From Candidatus Woesearchaeota archaeon (GTDB taxonomy: Archaea > Nanobdellota > Nanobdellia > Woesearchaeales > GW2011-AR4), in contig JAGVYA010000016.1 of the NCBI GenBank assembly GCA_018303505.1, positions 1 through 46,803 of the forward strand: a stretch of DNA of 46,803 nt, in the 5' to 3' direction. Position numbers and translations under genes: made by a program. The notes under the pieces were generated by a model, which had not been told where the DNA came from, ran no database searches, and saw only the letters and a list, made by a program, of their open reading frames with translations. Below are positions 17,014-26,340 of the stretch, piece after piece; within the stretch, counting starts at the first letter, position 1, and the number at the start of each line of letters is the position of its first letter.

Positions 17014-17826
17014 ATGAATAAAACAAGCAAAAATCAGACAGTTGTGAGCGAGTTCGGTGAGATAAGCGAGCGAAAGCGAGCTTTCGCATTCCACCGCTCA
17101 CTCGCATCTCACCGATTTTTGGTGTTCAGAAAATTTGTAAAATTTTCTCGGAAATCGCAAATTACTTTGATAATTGCAATAGCTATTTTTATTGTTATAA
17201 TTGCAGCGTTTATATTCTACGCAGCATATTACTTCAAAAATAAAAATCCAATAGAGCCATTGGCTTTTGAAAGGCTAAGCATTGAGAATTACATAAATGG
17301 GTGCGTCAAAAAAACAGCAGAGGAAGGCTTAAATTTATTTGGAAAGAAAGGGTTTGTTGTTGATAATGATTTTAAGATTCCTGACATAGAACAAATACGA
17401 AATGAATTATCGCTCTACATAAATAATAACTTAAACATATGCCTAAAAGACTTTAAAGATTTCAAAAAACAAGGCTGGGACGTTGAGAAAGGCAACATTA
17501 ATGCAAAAACTCAAATAAATCAGGAAGATGTTGCTTTTGATGTTGATTTTCCTCTCAAAATTACAGATAAAGGCAACACAATAAATTTTGAAAGGTTTGT
17601 TACAAAAATAAATGTAAGGTTGAAGTATATCTATGATTTAATTAATAAAATTGTTGAGTTTGACTCAAAATACAAAAGGCATGTTGATTTAAGCACTTTA
17701 AATGAGTATAATGTGAATATTAGCATTTCTGATTTTGGCGATTCGTTGGTTTATGTTATTGACGACCCAAAGTCATTGATAATGAACGAGCCGTATAGAT
17801 TTGTACTTGCTCTGAAATCTGAATAA
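17014..17826 (+). CDS. Secreted protein with prepilin-like N-terminus and a repeat-derived N-terminal extension
   Basis: RKSQITLIIAIAIFIVIIAAFIFYAAYYF motif preceded by about 46 aa encoded by palindromic repeat (17028-17150). Confidence 0.7.
   Translation: MNKTSKNQTVVSEFGEISERKRAFAFHRSLASHRFLVFRKFVKFSRKSQITLIIAIAIFIVIIAAFIFYAAYYFKNKNPIEPLAFERLSIENYINGCVKKTAEEGLNLFGKKGFVVDNDFKIPDIEQIRNELSLYINNNLNICLKDFKDFKKQGWDVEKGNINAKTQINQEDVAFDVDFPLKITDKGNTINFERFVTKINVRLKYIYDLINKIVEFDSKYKRHVDLSTLNEYNVNISISDFGDSLVYVIDDPKSLIMNEPYRFVLALKSE
17028..17160. repeat. Modular hairpin element copy D, inside the ORF at 17014-17826
   Basis: caaaaatcagacagttgtgagcgagttcg..ctcactcgcatctcaccgatttttgg matches copy C flanks; gtgttc linker; agaaaattt-gta-aaattttct hairpin. 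Confidence 0.85.
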
Positions 17827-17839
17827 ATTTAAAGGCTTA

Positions 17840-17961
17840 ATAGATTTTTTTGATAAAAGGATTGAATTGAATGGAATTGTTAATTATCTTAGACACCCAT
17901 TAAAGAATAATCAAATTGCATCTTTGCTTAGTGATTTTGTTTACAGAGGATTGAAAGATTA
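17840..17961 (+). pseudogene. Truncated duplicate of an internal segment of the ORF at 19240-21024
   Basis: attgaattgaatggaattgttaattatctt..cattaaagaataatcaaattgcatctttgcttagtgattttgtttacagaggatt matches about 20610-20702. Confidence 0.85.
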
Positions 17962-17966
17962 AAAAA

Positions 17967-18194
17967 TTAGTTACTAAAAACAGCTTTTATTGGGATTTCT
18001 TGCTCTTGACCAAGTTTCTTAAACCTTTTCTCAAAGTTAAGTATCATAAACCCGACTATCTCTTTTGTTTTTGGGTCTTTTCTTATGAAAACATCATCTT
18101 TAATTTCTTCTGAAATTGCTTTTCTTGGCTTACCTATTGAAATATCTAAAACATCCCCTTCCTTGTCAAATGAAAAAATCAGCTTCTTGTCCAT
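17967..18194 (-). CDS. DUF2283-like protein (putative antitoxin)
   Basis: LIFSFDKEGDVLDISIGKPRKAISEEIKDDVFIRKDPKTKEIVGFMILNFEKRF. Confidence 0.75.
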   Translation of the reverse strand: MDKKLIFSFDKEGDVLDISIGKPRKAISEEIKDDVFIRKDPKTKEIVGFMILNFEKRFKKLGQEQEIPIKAVFSN

Positions 18195-18463
18195 TCTAGT
18201 TCACCCTTCTTGATTTTATCTGAAGTGAAAGATGTAATTATGAGCTTCTTGCTTAAATTAATAACTGAAACAATATAATACTTTCCTTTTTTTCTGTGGT
18301 ATATTTTTATATCTTCATACAAACTGCTTTTTATAATAAAATCCGGCTTAGACAACACAGATTTAATGTCCTGTATGCCTATTTCTGGGTGTTTTTCTTT
18401 TATGTGCCTTAATCTTGCATCTGGAAGATGCAGTCTATTCCCAAACAAATCTTCAATCTGCAT
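18179..18463 (-). CDS. DUF4258/PBECR-like putative toxin
   Basis: DARLRHIKEKHPEI..SVLSKPDFIIKSSLYEDIKIYHRKKGKYYIVSVINLSKKLIITSFTSDKIKKG; overlaps DUF2283. Confidence 0.65.
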   Translation of the reverse strand: MQIEDLFGNRLHLPDARLRHIKEKHPEIGIQDIKSVLSKPDFIIKSSLYEDIKIYHRKKGKYYIVSVINLSKKLIITSFTSDKIKKGELEWTRS

Positions 18464-18620
18464 ATAAAACTAAAATATTAGATTCTTAAAAAAGTTTTGG
18501 TTTATTCCAATTAATATTTTCCATATAGAAAACAAACCTATATAAACTATATAAAAATCACTACTTCGGTATAGTGAAAAAACGAAAAGTTTATAAAGGG
18601 TGGAAACCATAAGATGAAGC

Positions 18621-19232
18621 ATGAAACACAAATATGCTGTACCATTGGCTTTTGGGCTCGTACTAGCCACACAACCAGCAAAAGATGCTGCTAAAGCAGC
18701 TTATGATGCCTTTATCAACAATCAGAAAGGGATAGAGAGGGTAGTGCATAATTCTAGCGGAAATAAGTTGGAGGAATTGCTTGGAGGGGTTGCTTATGGG
18801 CAGAGTGTTGACAGGATTTCTGTTGAGGAGTATTATCAGAGGGCTAAGCCTGCTGATGAGATTGCTCCTGGATTAAGAACTCAAGATTTTGGATACGCTA
18901 GCATTAGCACGCATGGATTTTCATTTTATGGAAATGAATGGGCGGATGCTTACAAAGATAAAACTGAGAAGGGTGAAAAACTAAGGAATATATTTAAAAA
19001 GGCAGATAAACAAATATTTACATTTGATGGTATAAATTACCAATTTAATTTTGATAAATTTAATTCGTACTGGACTAATTTGGAAAATGATATTAGATTT
19101 GTAAATTTTGCGGGTAATTTTATGATGTGGAATGTGCCAAAAGAGAGAAAGGTTTACATTTTAACTTTAGATAATGAAATTATAGAAAAAATCAAGAATT
19201 ATAGCAAATCTTTTAAATTCAAAATTTTATAG
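18621..19232 (+). CDS. Hypothetical protein
   Basis: Open frame; N-terminal hydrophobic stretch. Confidence 0.5.
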   Translation: MKHKYAVPLAFGLVLATQPAKDAAKAAYDAFINNQKGIERVVHNSSGNKLEELLGGVAYGQSVDRISVEEYYQRAKPADEIAPGLRTQDFGYASISTHGFSFYGNEWADAYKDKTEKGEKLRNIFKKADKQIFTFDGINYQFNFDKFNSYWTNLENDIRFVNFAGNFMMWNVPKERKVYILTLDNEIIEKIKNYSKSFKFKIL

Positions 19233-19239
19233 TTCAATT

Positions 19240-21024
19240 ATGCATATTAAAGAAGTAACGCTAAAAACATTTTTGATAATAGTAAGTTACTTTCTAATTT
19301 TTATTCTATTAAATACTAAATCCTTTGCAGCCTGTGGTTTTGATAGCGAAAATAATCCAATAACTTGCGATGCAAATAGTATCAATGACGCATTAAGCAG
19401 AGGAGAAAAAGGATTAGACTGGTCTCAAATAAATCAAGAGTTAGTAAAGCCTGAAAATATACCAAAAATCCCTCCAGACAAAGTTGATGTTACAAAAGTC
19501 CAGGACCAGTCAAAACTCACAAAAGACCAGCTTTATTTCAAAGACTCTTCTGGCAGCCCGAACATCAACAAGATAAGTGACTGGAACAATCTTGACAAAA
19601 ATGCAAAAGATGGGGCTTTAAGCGAAATAACAAAAAAATCCATTGTTACAGAGGGTGTTACTGGCGGAAAAGTTGTCGGAAACGGCCTTGAGTTTGAAGG
19701 AATAAAATTCTGGAAAATTGATAAGACATCCATAAACAATTGCATTAAGTGCTCTTATGACGGAAGCAAATTAAAATTCCAGCATGCAGATTCTGTTGTG
19801 GCAGATAAAAGCGCTTCCACAAACATAGATAATTTTGATGGTTATGAAGGTATTTTCTCCATCGAAAAAGCAGACTCTTTCCTAAGTGATTGCATAAGAG
19901 TAGATGACATTAAAGACAGTGAATTCAAAGTTACAGATAAGGTAGAGATAACTACAAAATCAAATGTAGATCTAAAAATAACCGATTGCTCTTATAATGA
20001 AGTTATTTTTAGCGGAAAAGGAAAATTAATTATCGACAAAAGTGAAAATCCAACTTATGTTATTGAAAATGGAAGTTTAAAAATGAAAGGCAAAGGCTAT
20101 ATTGGAAACCATATAGCCATAGATGGCGAGGCTGCAATATACATAGCAAGCTCTAGTGGTTATTATATTTATAAAGTTGGAAATAAATTTTTTGTTGTTT
20201 CTGTTGATAATCCAAGCATAGCTTTTGAAGTCAAGGAAAGAATATTGCCAGATAGCATAGCATATTACAGCAAAGAAGATGATAGCTTCCTGATAATTGT
20301 GCCTTCAGACACTATAGAAGTACTTAAAAAATCAAAGGTAAAAAGCATAGCTATATTGAAAATAGAAGAAGAATACAACGAAACTGTAGAAGCAAATAAT
20401 TCTATAATTATAGAAACTGACAAAGTATTTGGCTTTAAATGTTTAACAATAAATCCTGTAGGAAGTTATTTTTATAATGATAAAGACTTAAGGAAAGATT
20501 TTGTTATCAATGTCCCAAAAGAATCACCAACTTACAAATTATGTTTAAGAAAAAACATTGCACAACAATTTAAAGACTACAATGGATTAGTTGACTTTGT
20601 TAATGGAAAAATTGAGTTGAATGGAATTGTCAATTATCTAAGATATCCATTAAAGAATAATCAAATTGCATCTTTGCTTAGTGATTTTGTTTACAGAGGA
20701 TTAAAGAATGTAAGAACATTATTGGCTTATGACACTGATTTATTATTTTTAAATAATGCTGCAATAAAAAATATTTTGGAAAACAAAAATCAAATAACAT
20801 TTACAAAACCAAACAACCATATAACAATCAAGGAACTTGAACTGGAAGATGGAAAGATACATAGAATTGCTGAATTAAATAAGATAACAAAAAATCAATT
20901 AAATCAAGATGTTATATCAAACTATGAAAGTGATAGTTTATTGCCAAAAATTGCAATAACCAACGGCATTCTTGTCCAGGATAATGGAAAAAACAGAATA
21001 ACAATTTATCCGCCACAAAAATAA
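19240..21024 (+). CDS. Large secreted protein, possible surface beta-solenoid
   Basis: N-terminal signal sequence (TFLIIVSYFLIFILLNTKSFA), S/N-rich repeat-like body. Confidence 0.6.
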   Translation: MHIKEVTLKTFLIIVSYFLIFILLNTKSFAACGFDSENNPITCDANSINDALSRGEKGLDWSQINQELVKPENIPKIPPDKVDVTKVQDQSKLTKDQLYFKDSSGSPNINKISDWNNLDKNAKDGALSEITKKSIVTEGVTGGKVVGNGLEFEGIKFWKIDKTSINNCIKCSYDGSKLKFQHADSVVADKSASTNIDNFDGYEGIFSIEKADSFLSDCIRVDDIKDSEFKVTDKVEITTKSNVDLKITDCSYNEVIFSGKGKLIIDKSENPTYVIENGSLKMKGKGYIGNHIAIDGEAAIYIASSSGYYIYKVGNKFFVVSVDNPSIAFEVKERILPDSIAYYSKEDDSFLIIVPSDTIEVLKKSKVKSIAILKIEEEYNETVEANNSIIIETDKVFGFKCLTINPVGSYFYNDKDLRKDFVINVPKESPTYKLCLRKNIAQQFKDYNGLVDFVNGKIELNGIVNYLRYPLKNNQIASLLSDFVYRGLKNVRTLLAYDTDLLFLNNAAIKNILENKNQITFTKPNNHITIKELELEDGKIHRIAELNKITKNQLNQDVISNYESDSLLPKIAITNGILVQDNGKNRITIYPPQK

Positions 21025-21026
21025 TT

Positions 21027-22058
21027 TTATTTATTTTTATTTTTGACAAATATATAAAACAAAATCAAAACAATAATAGCAATCAAAAGAATCAATAAAT
21101 AATTTAACTTTATTTCCTCTTTTTTCTCAATTTTTTGCTCAAACTCCTTAAATCCTGTAGCGATTCCAAAAGTTACAAGCAGTTTTCTGCATTCTTCATC
21201 AATATTTTTAAAAACTTTATAGGACAACTCCTTATCCTTATCAAGCCTTGAGAACGTCCATAATATCAATGGGTCATTTTGCACGACTTCATAACCAGCT
21301 GTTTCTATCAAAAGCTGGTTAACATAGGTACTTACGCATTTTGGTATTTTTTCGTATATGCTAACATTTAACAGCATTTTTTTTGGCTTTAAATAAATGA
21401 TTATTACTGTACTTTTATCACTTTCGTTGTAGAATATTGTCTTTCTTATTTCCAGATTCTCCTGCGTGATATTGAAATATCTATTGAATAAAAAGTTTAC
21501 CTCGTTCAAAACTTCATCTTTTTCCAAAAATGGCTTTTTAATTTTGATTACTTCTTCCATTATTTTTTCTGGAGAGCTTGTTTCTTCCTTTGCTTCTGTT
21601 TTAATTGGTTTTTCCCGTATTATTGATATTGGAAGATAGTTTATTGCGTCATTGATATTTTCAAACAAAAAATTATCATTAACATCATTATTAAATGAAT
21701 TAAACAAAGCAATGCCGAACTTGTTTTTTGTCAAATAATTGCCTTTGATGATGCTGTTATTCGTATCTTCAAGGTAAATGCCAACTTCATAATTTGATAT
21801 GTTGCAATTTTGAACACTGACATTATTCCTATTATTAGATAAAATGCCATAGCTAACCCCATTTCCAAATAGAATGGAATTATTGCAATCAATAGCTATA
21901 TTATCGTCAATAACATCAATGCCATTCTCAATATTATATACTCCATAACAGAAAACTGTGTTTTCTTTTATTTCTAAATTTTCAGTTGGAACTATACAAA
22001 CAGCATTGACTATGGGTAATATAATAAAAGCAAAATATAAGACAATAAGCTTTCTCAT
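21027..22058 (-). CDS. Right-handed beta-helix (NosD/CASH-like) surface protein with C-terminal TM anchor
   Basis: NNRNNVSVQNCNISNYEVGIYLEDTNNSIIKGNYLTKNKFGIALFNSFNNDVNDNFL; C-terminal TM and KNKNK. Confidence 0.8.
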   Translation of the reverse strand: MRKLIVLYFAFIILPIVNAVCIVPTENLEIKENTVFCYGVYNIENGIDVIDDNIAIDCNNSILFGNGVSYGILSNNRNNVSVQNCNISNYEVGIYLEDTNNSIIKGNYLTKNKFGIALFNSFNNDVNDNFLFENINDAINYLPISIIREKPIKTEAKEETSSPEKIMEEVIKIKKPFLEKDEVLNEVNFLFNRYFNITQENLEIRKTIFYNESDKSTVIIIYLKPKKMLLNVSIYEKIPKCVSTYVNQLLIETAGYEVVQNDPLILWTFSRLDKDKELSYKVFKNIDEECRKLLVTFGIATGFKEFEQKIEKKEEIKLNYLLILLIAIIVLILFYIFVKNKNK

Positions 22059-22135
22059 ATTTATGTTGTTTTAAATCAATTTATTTATTTGTTTCTATAC
22101 TCACAGACAAAAATATTTATACAGTAGTTGTCTGT

Positions 22136-22260
22136 TCGTAATACAAAGAAAACCTTATGGTTTTCGAGTGTTCAAAAATCTTTGATTTTTGACAAGTAAA
22201 GGACATATTTATGTCTAAAAACTTGTGTCCTTTACTATATTATATTTAGTCACCACAGTA
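22136..22260. repeat. Modular hairpin string; shares a 30-bp module with 12889-12918
   Basis: acaaagaaaaccttatggttttcgagtgtt identical in both; then caaaaatctttgatttttg and agtaaaggacat..gtcctttact hairpins. Confidence 0.8.
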
Positions 22261-22305
22261 TAGTATAGACAATTCTTTTTAAATATCAAGGCGCAGCTAA
22301 AAATA

Positions 22306-24213
22306 ATGGCTGAGTTAAAGAGGGTTCTTGGGTTTTGGACAATATTATCCTTGTCTGTTGCTTCCATAATGGGCACTGGCTTGTTCTTTGGAGCTGCAAT
22401 AGTCTCAAGCTATTCTGGAAATGCGTCAATACTTGCGTGGATTATTTTGAGCATTATTGCCGTATACATCAGCGTGTATTTTGCTGAGCTAGTGTCAATG
22501 TATCCAAAAGCTGGCGGCATTTATGAGTTTAGCAAGCATGCCTACAACAGATTTTTCTCTTTCATGATGGGCTGGCTTGCATGGCTGGTAGGCAATTTGA
22601 CAACTGCACTGCTCGTTGTTGCTGCGATTGATTACTTAATTCCAGACCCTTCACAGTTTTGGCTGAAAATTGGCATAAGCATCTTGTTTATTCTAATATT
22701 AAATTTGGTTGCTTACATTGGAATTGAAGCAAGCGCCTTCTTGCTTGTTATTTTTGCAATTACTGCGATAAGCGTATTGCTATCAATTATATTTCCAGGC
22801 GTATTCCATATTAATGCATACAATTACTCGCCATTTTTTGCATTTGGAATTTCATCAATTTTGGTGGCAATGTTTTTCATTTCAGAAAGCTTTTTTGGCT
22901 GGGAAAGCGCTACATATCTTGCAGAGGAAACCCAAGAGCCGGAAAAGGTAACGCCAAAAGCAATCATAACAGGCACAATAATAATAGGAATTCTTGGCAT
23001 CTTAATTTCAGTTGTATCGCTTGGCGTGATTCCATGGAAAATATTAGCAACATCAAATGCGCCTCTTTCAATTGTATCGGAACGCATTCTTGGCGATATT
23101 GGGATGAAAGCAATTAACATCGGCATTTTTATTGCTCTTATAGGCTCTGCAGCAGGCGGCATTATAACTATGCCAAGGCTCATTCTCGCATTGGCAAGGG
23201 ACAAGCTGTTTATAACGCAATTGGGCAGCATACATGAAAAATTCAAAACACCTCATAAAGCAATAATATTCCAGACAATAGTGTCGCTTTTAGTGTTTGG
23301 GATGGCTTTTGGCAGATATAAAACATTACTAAGCCTGCTTCTGCCTCTTGGTCTTATAATGTATTTCTTTGTTATTTTGTCAGTGCCTGTGTTAAGGGCT
23401 AAAGAGCCGAATATAAAAAGGGAGTTTAAAGTGCCATTTGCAAGCCTAAGCTCTGTTATTTTGATGGCTTTTATACTTAGCATTGCAGTTGTATGGATTT
23501 TTTCAGATTCAAATGCAATAAATGTGATGAAACTGGGGATTTCGCTTATCTTGGTTGCTATACCAATATACCTCTTGCTTGAAATCTACCACAATCCTGA
23601 TGCAACAATAAAAATCAATGACGCTCTTGCATATGCCACATTGCTAACCGAGAAACTTATTCTTCCAAAAAACATAAGAAACGAGATACTTGCATTATTG
23701 GGCGATATAAAAGGCAAAAAGATTCTTGAATTTGGATGCTCTGTCGGAACATTGACCATGCATCTTGCAGAGGCTGTTAATCCAAATGGCAGAGTTTATG
23801 CAACTGACTTGTCAAGAAAGGATTTGCTAATAACAAAGAAAAGGCTGATGAAAAGGGGCCATTCTCATGTTATTGTTATCCATGACGAGCATCAAGTAAA
23901 CAGGGTGCATCCTTCAATACCGCATGTTGATGCTATTGTAAGCATCGGGATGATGGGCTATTTGCAAGATGTAAAAAAAGTGTTGAAGGAGATGCGCGAC
24001 TTACTGCCTTACGGCGGCAAGATTGTGTTTGTTGACTATGCTGATTTCTTTAAAATGATACCAAATGTTGCATGGCTTTCAAATGACGGAGTTATAGAAA
24101 AAATGTTTAGAGATGTAGGATTTTCTGTGTTTGTAACAAGAAAAAAAGGATTGTTTTGGAATTATGTTTATGTTTATGGGATTAAGTTTCATGAGAATAT
24201 TCCTTATGTTTAA
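22306..24213 (+). CDS. APC-family amino-acid permease fused to a C-terminal SAM-dependent methyltransferase domain
   Basis: N-term GFWTILSLSVASIMGTGLFFGAAIVSS..; C-term KKILEFGCSVGTLTMHLAEAVNPNGRVYATDLSRKDL..VLKEMRDLLPYGGKIVFVDYAD. Confidence 0.9.
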   Translation: MAELKRVLGFWTILSLSVASIMGTGLFFGAAIVSSYSGNASILAWIILSIIAVYISVYFAELVSMYPKAGGIYEFSKHAYNRFFSFMMGWLAWLVGNLTTALLVVAAIDYLIPDPSQFWLKIGISILFILILNLVAYIGIEASAFLLVIFAITAISVLLSIIFPGVFHINAYNYSPFFAFGISSILVAMFFISESFFGWESATYLAEETQEPEKVTPKAIITGTIIIGILGILISVVSLGVIPWKILATSNAPLSIVSERILGDIGMKAINIGIFIALIGSAAGGIITMPRLILALARDKLFITQLGSIHEKFKTPHKAIIFQTIVSLLVFGMAFGRYKTLLSLLLPLGLIMYFFVILSVPVLRAKEPNIKREFKVPFASLSSVILMAFILSIAVVWIFSDSNAINVMKLGISLILVAIPIYLLLEIYHNPDATIKINDALAYATLLTEKLILPKNIRNEILALLGDIKGKKILEFGCSVGTLTMHLAEAVNPNGRVYATDLSRKDLLITKKRLMKRGHSHVIVIHDEHQVNRVHPSIPHVDAIVSIGMMGYLQDVKKVLKEMRDLLPYGGKIVFVDYADFFKMIPNVAWLSNDGVIEKMFRDVGFSVFVTRKKGLFWNYVYVYGIKFHENIPYV

Positions 24214-24347
24214 TTCTAAGACATATGCTTCGCTAGTTGCACAACCTCAACACTTTTAGCCTATCTTTCTTAAATTATAAAGAATATTTATATTATTTTC
24301 TAAAAAAATAGAAAACTTTATAAAGCATGTATTCTTGATTAAGAAAT

Positions 24348-24938
24348 ATGAAAAGAACAGAAGAAGTGTACAGGGAAATATTGCATCAAGCGGAAGAAGG
24401 GAACAATATACTTACTCAGAAGGCTATTTCCGATAAATTGAGTTTATCCCTATCAAATGTAAGCAACGCCTTAAAACCCTTGAGAAGAATGAATGCAATC
24501 GCCGTTAAGAAGATGTGTTTTCATATTGTAAACCCCAGAAAAATACTTTATCATTGGGCATCAATTAGAAATTTGAAAAAAGATATAATTTACTCAACAA
24601 GAGCTGAAAGAAGCGTCATAGACATAGAAAAATCGCTGCCAGATTCGGTTGCATTTGCAGCTTATTCCGCCTTCAGGCTAAGATACAAAGAATATCCTGC
24701 AGATTACTCAGAGGTTTATGTTTACAGCAATGACATCGAGGAGATAAAAAAGAGATTTCAGGAATCAAAAAATATTCCGAACATAATAGTGCTTAAAAAG
24801 GACAAGAGTATGGACAAATATGGAAAGATAACCACAAATGCAAACATTTTTGTGGATTTGTGGAATTTAGCTGAATGGTATGCTCAAGATTTCCTGAAAG
24901 CGATGGAGCAAAAATGGAATATTGGAACACAGCAATAA
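24348..24938 (+). CDS. Winged-HTH protein, AbiEi-like putative antitoxin
   Basis: LTQKAISDKLSLSLSNVSNALKPLRRMNAI; overlaps a nucleotidyltransferase gene. Confidence 0.65.
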   Translation: MKRTEEVYREILHQAEEGNNILTQKAISDKLSLSLSNVSNALKPLRRMNAIAVKKMCFHIVNPRKILYHWASIRNLKKDIIYSTRAERSVIDIEKSLPDSVAFAAYSAFRLRYKEYPADYSEVYVYSNDIEEIKKRFQESKNIPNIIVLKKDKSMDKYGKITTNANIFVDLWNLAEWYAQDFLKAMEQKWNIGTQQ

Positions 24939-25528
24939 GTGAAAAAAGCTTTGAAGTGCTGCAGAAAATAAAAAAAGAAATAAATTTTATACTTATTGGA
25001 GGCTGGGCAGCTTACTTATGGGCAAAATCACATAAATCAAAGGACATTGATATTGTAGTGGATTACAAGGAATTAGATAAATTAAAACTAAATTACAATC
25101 TCAGAAAAAATGACAATCTCAGAAAATATGAGATTAAGATTGAAGAGATAGATATTGATATTTATGTTCCTTTTTATTCTGAACTTCCGTTACTGGAGAA
25201 TCTTAAAGATTACACTACAAAAATTGAAGGATTTAGGGTTATAAGACCAGAGTCCTTGATAGTTCTAAAGCAGGCTGCAGAATTGAGCAGAAGCGGCACA
25301 GAAAAAGGCTTGAAAGACAGAATAGACATCATCGATTTGCTTCTCAAGTGCCAAATAAACTTTGGTGAATACAGCAAGATTGTTGAAAAAGAGAGATTAA
25401 TCGGATTTAAGAAAAGGCTGCTTGATGTAATTAATAAATTTAATGAGGTAAAATACCTTGGTTTAAACCCGAGGCAATTTAAATTAAAAAAAGAAGAGCT
25501 TGTAACCAATATAAAGAAAACAAGTTGA
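24875..25528 (+). CDS. Nucleotidyltransferase (AbiEii-like putative toxin; start probably 24914)
   Basis: FILIGGWAAYLWAKSHKSKDIDIVVDYKEL (GG.. DxD). Confidence 0.75.
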   Translation: MVCSRFPESDGAKMEYWNTAISEKSFEVLQKIKKEINFILIGGWAAYLWAKSHKSKDIDIVVDYKELDKLKLNYNLRKNDNLRKYEIKIEEIDIDIYVPFYSELPLLENLKDYTTKIEGFRVIRPESLIVLKQAAELSRSGTEKGLKDRIDIIDLLLKCQINFGEYSKIVEKERLIGFKKRLLDVINKFNEVKYLGLNPRQFKLKKEELVTNIKKTS

Positions 25529-25713
25529 ATTATTTTTATAAGAATAGTAATTTTTTATTATGTTATTATTAAAATTTTCTAAAATGTCGGAAATTTTGTG
25601 AAAATTTCCGAGCATTCCCAAAAACCATTTAAGGTTTTTGATAACCGAAAAATATATAAATAAGTTCAAACTTACTATTCTTATTAAGAATATTTTAGAG
25701 GTAAATAGAAAAA

Positions 25714-26004
25714 ATGGAAGTAATCACAACATCTTCAAGAGGACAAATAGTAATTCCTGAAAGAGTTAGAAAAAAGCACAAGATAAAGGAAGGAACAAAG
25801 TTTATTTTATTAGAAGAAGGCGACAGGCTGATTCTTGAAAAGGAGAGCAAAGTAGAATCAATAATAAATGCGAAGACAAAAGAGATAAGCGAGGCTCTTA
25901 AAGGCAAAGACGCTGAAACTGTAAATCTGATGATGGCAAGCGAAAAATCATTAGCAAAAGAATGGGGAAGCAAGGAAGATGAAATATGGGACAAGTATTA
26001 TTAA
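25714..26004 (+). CDS. AbrB-family antitoxin (MazE-like)
   Basis: MEVITTSSRGQIVIPERVRKKHKIKEGTKFILLEEGDRLILEKE. Confidence 0.88.
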   Translation: MEVITTSSRGQIVIPERVRKKHKIKEGTKFILLEEGDRLILEKESKVESIINAKTKEISEALKGKDAETVNLMMASEKSLAKEWGSKEDEIWDKYY

Positions 26005-26338
26005 GCAGAGGGAGATTATTCTCATACCATTCCCTTTCACAGATTTATCTGCTACTAAGAAAAGGCCAGCTTTAGTGATTTCTTATACAGATTTTAACAA
26101 GGAAAATCAAGGCATTTTAGTGTGCCAGATTACTCATAACCTTAAACAAAGGCGCCATTCAATTTATATAAACAACAATAATTTAGAAAATGGAAGTTTA
26201 GCCGTAGAAAGCTTGATTAAAGCAAATAAAATTTTTACAATTGACAAATCCTTAATTATACAGAAAATATGCAAATTGGATTCTAAAACATATTTGATGG
26301 TTTATGATGAAATTTGTAAATTAACTAAGCCAATATAG
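25979..26338 (+). CDS. mazF: MazF/PemK-family endoribonuclease toxin
   Basis: IKQREIILIPFPFTDLSATKKRPALVISYTDFN..CQITHN. Confidence 0.92.
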   Translation: MKYGTSIIKQREIILIPFPFTDLSATKKRPALVISYTDFNKENQGILVCQITHNLKQRRHSIYINNNNLENGSLAVESLIKANKIFTIDKSLIIQKICKLDSKTYLMVYDEICKLTKPI

Positions 26339-26340
26339 TT

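Noticed and set aside
17014-17160. CRISPR array possibility for the regularly spaced repeats
   Set aside because: Repeats are palindromic modules of differing sequence and spacing, not identical direct repeats with unique spacers; no cas genes in the window
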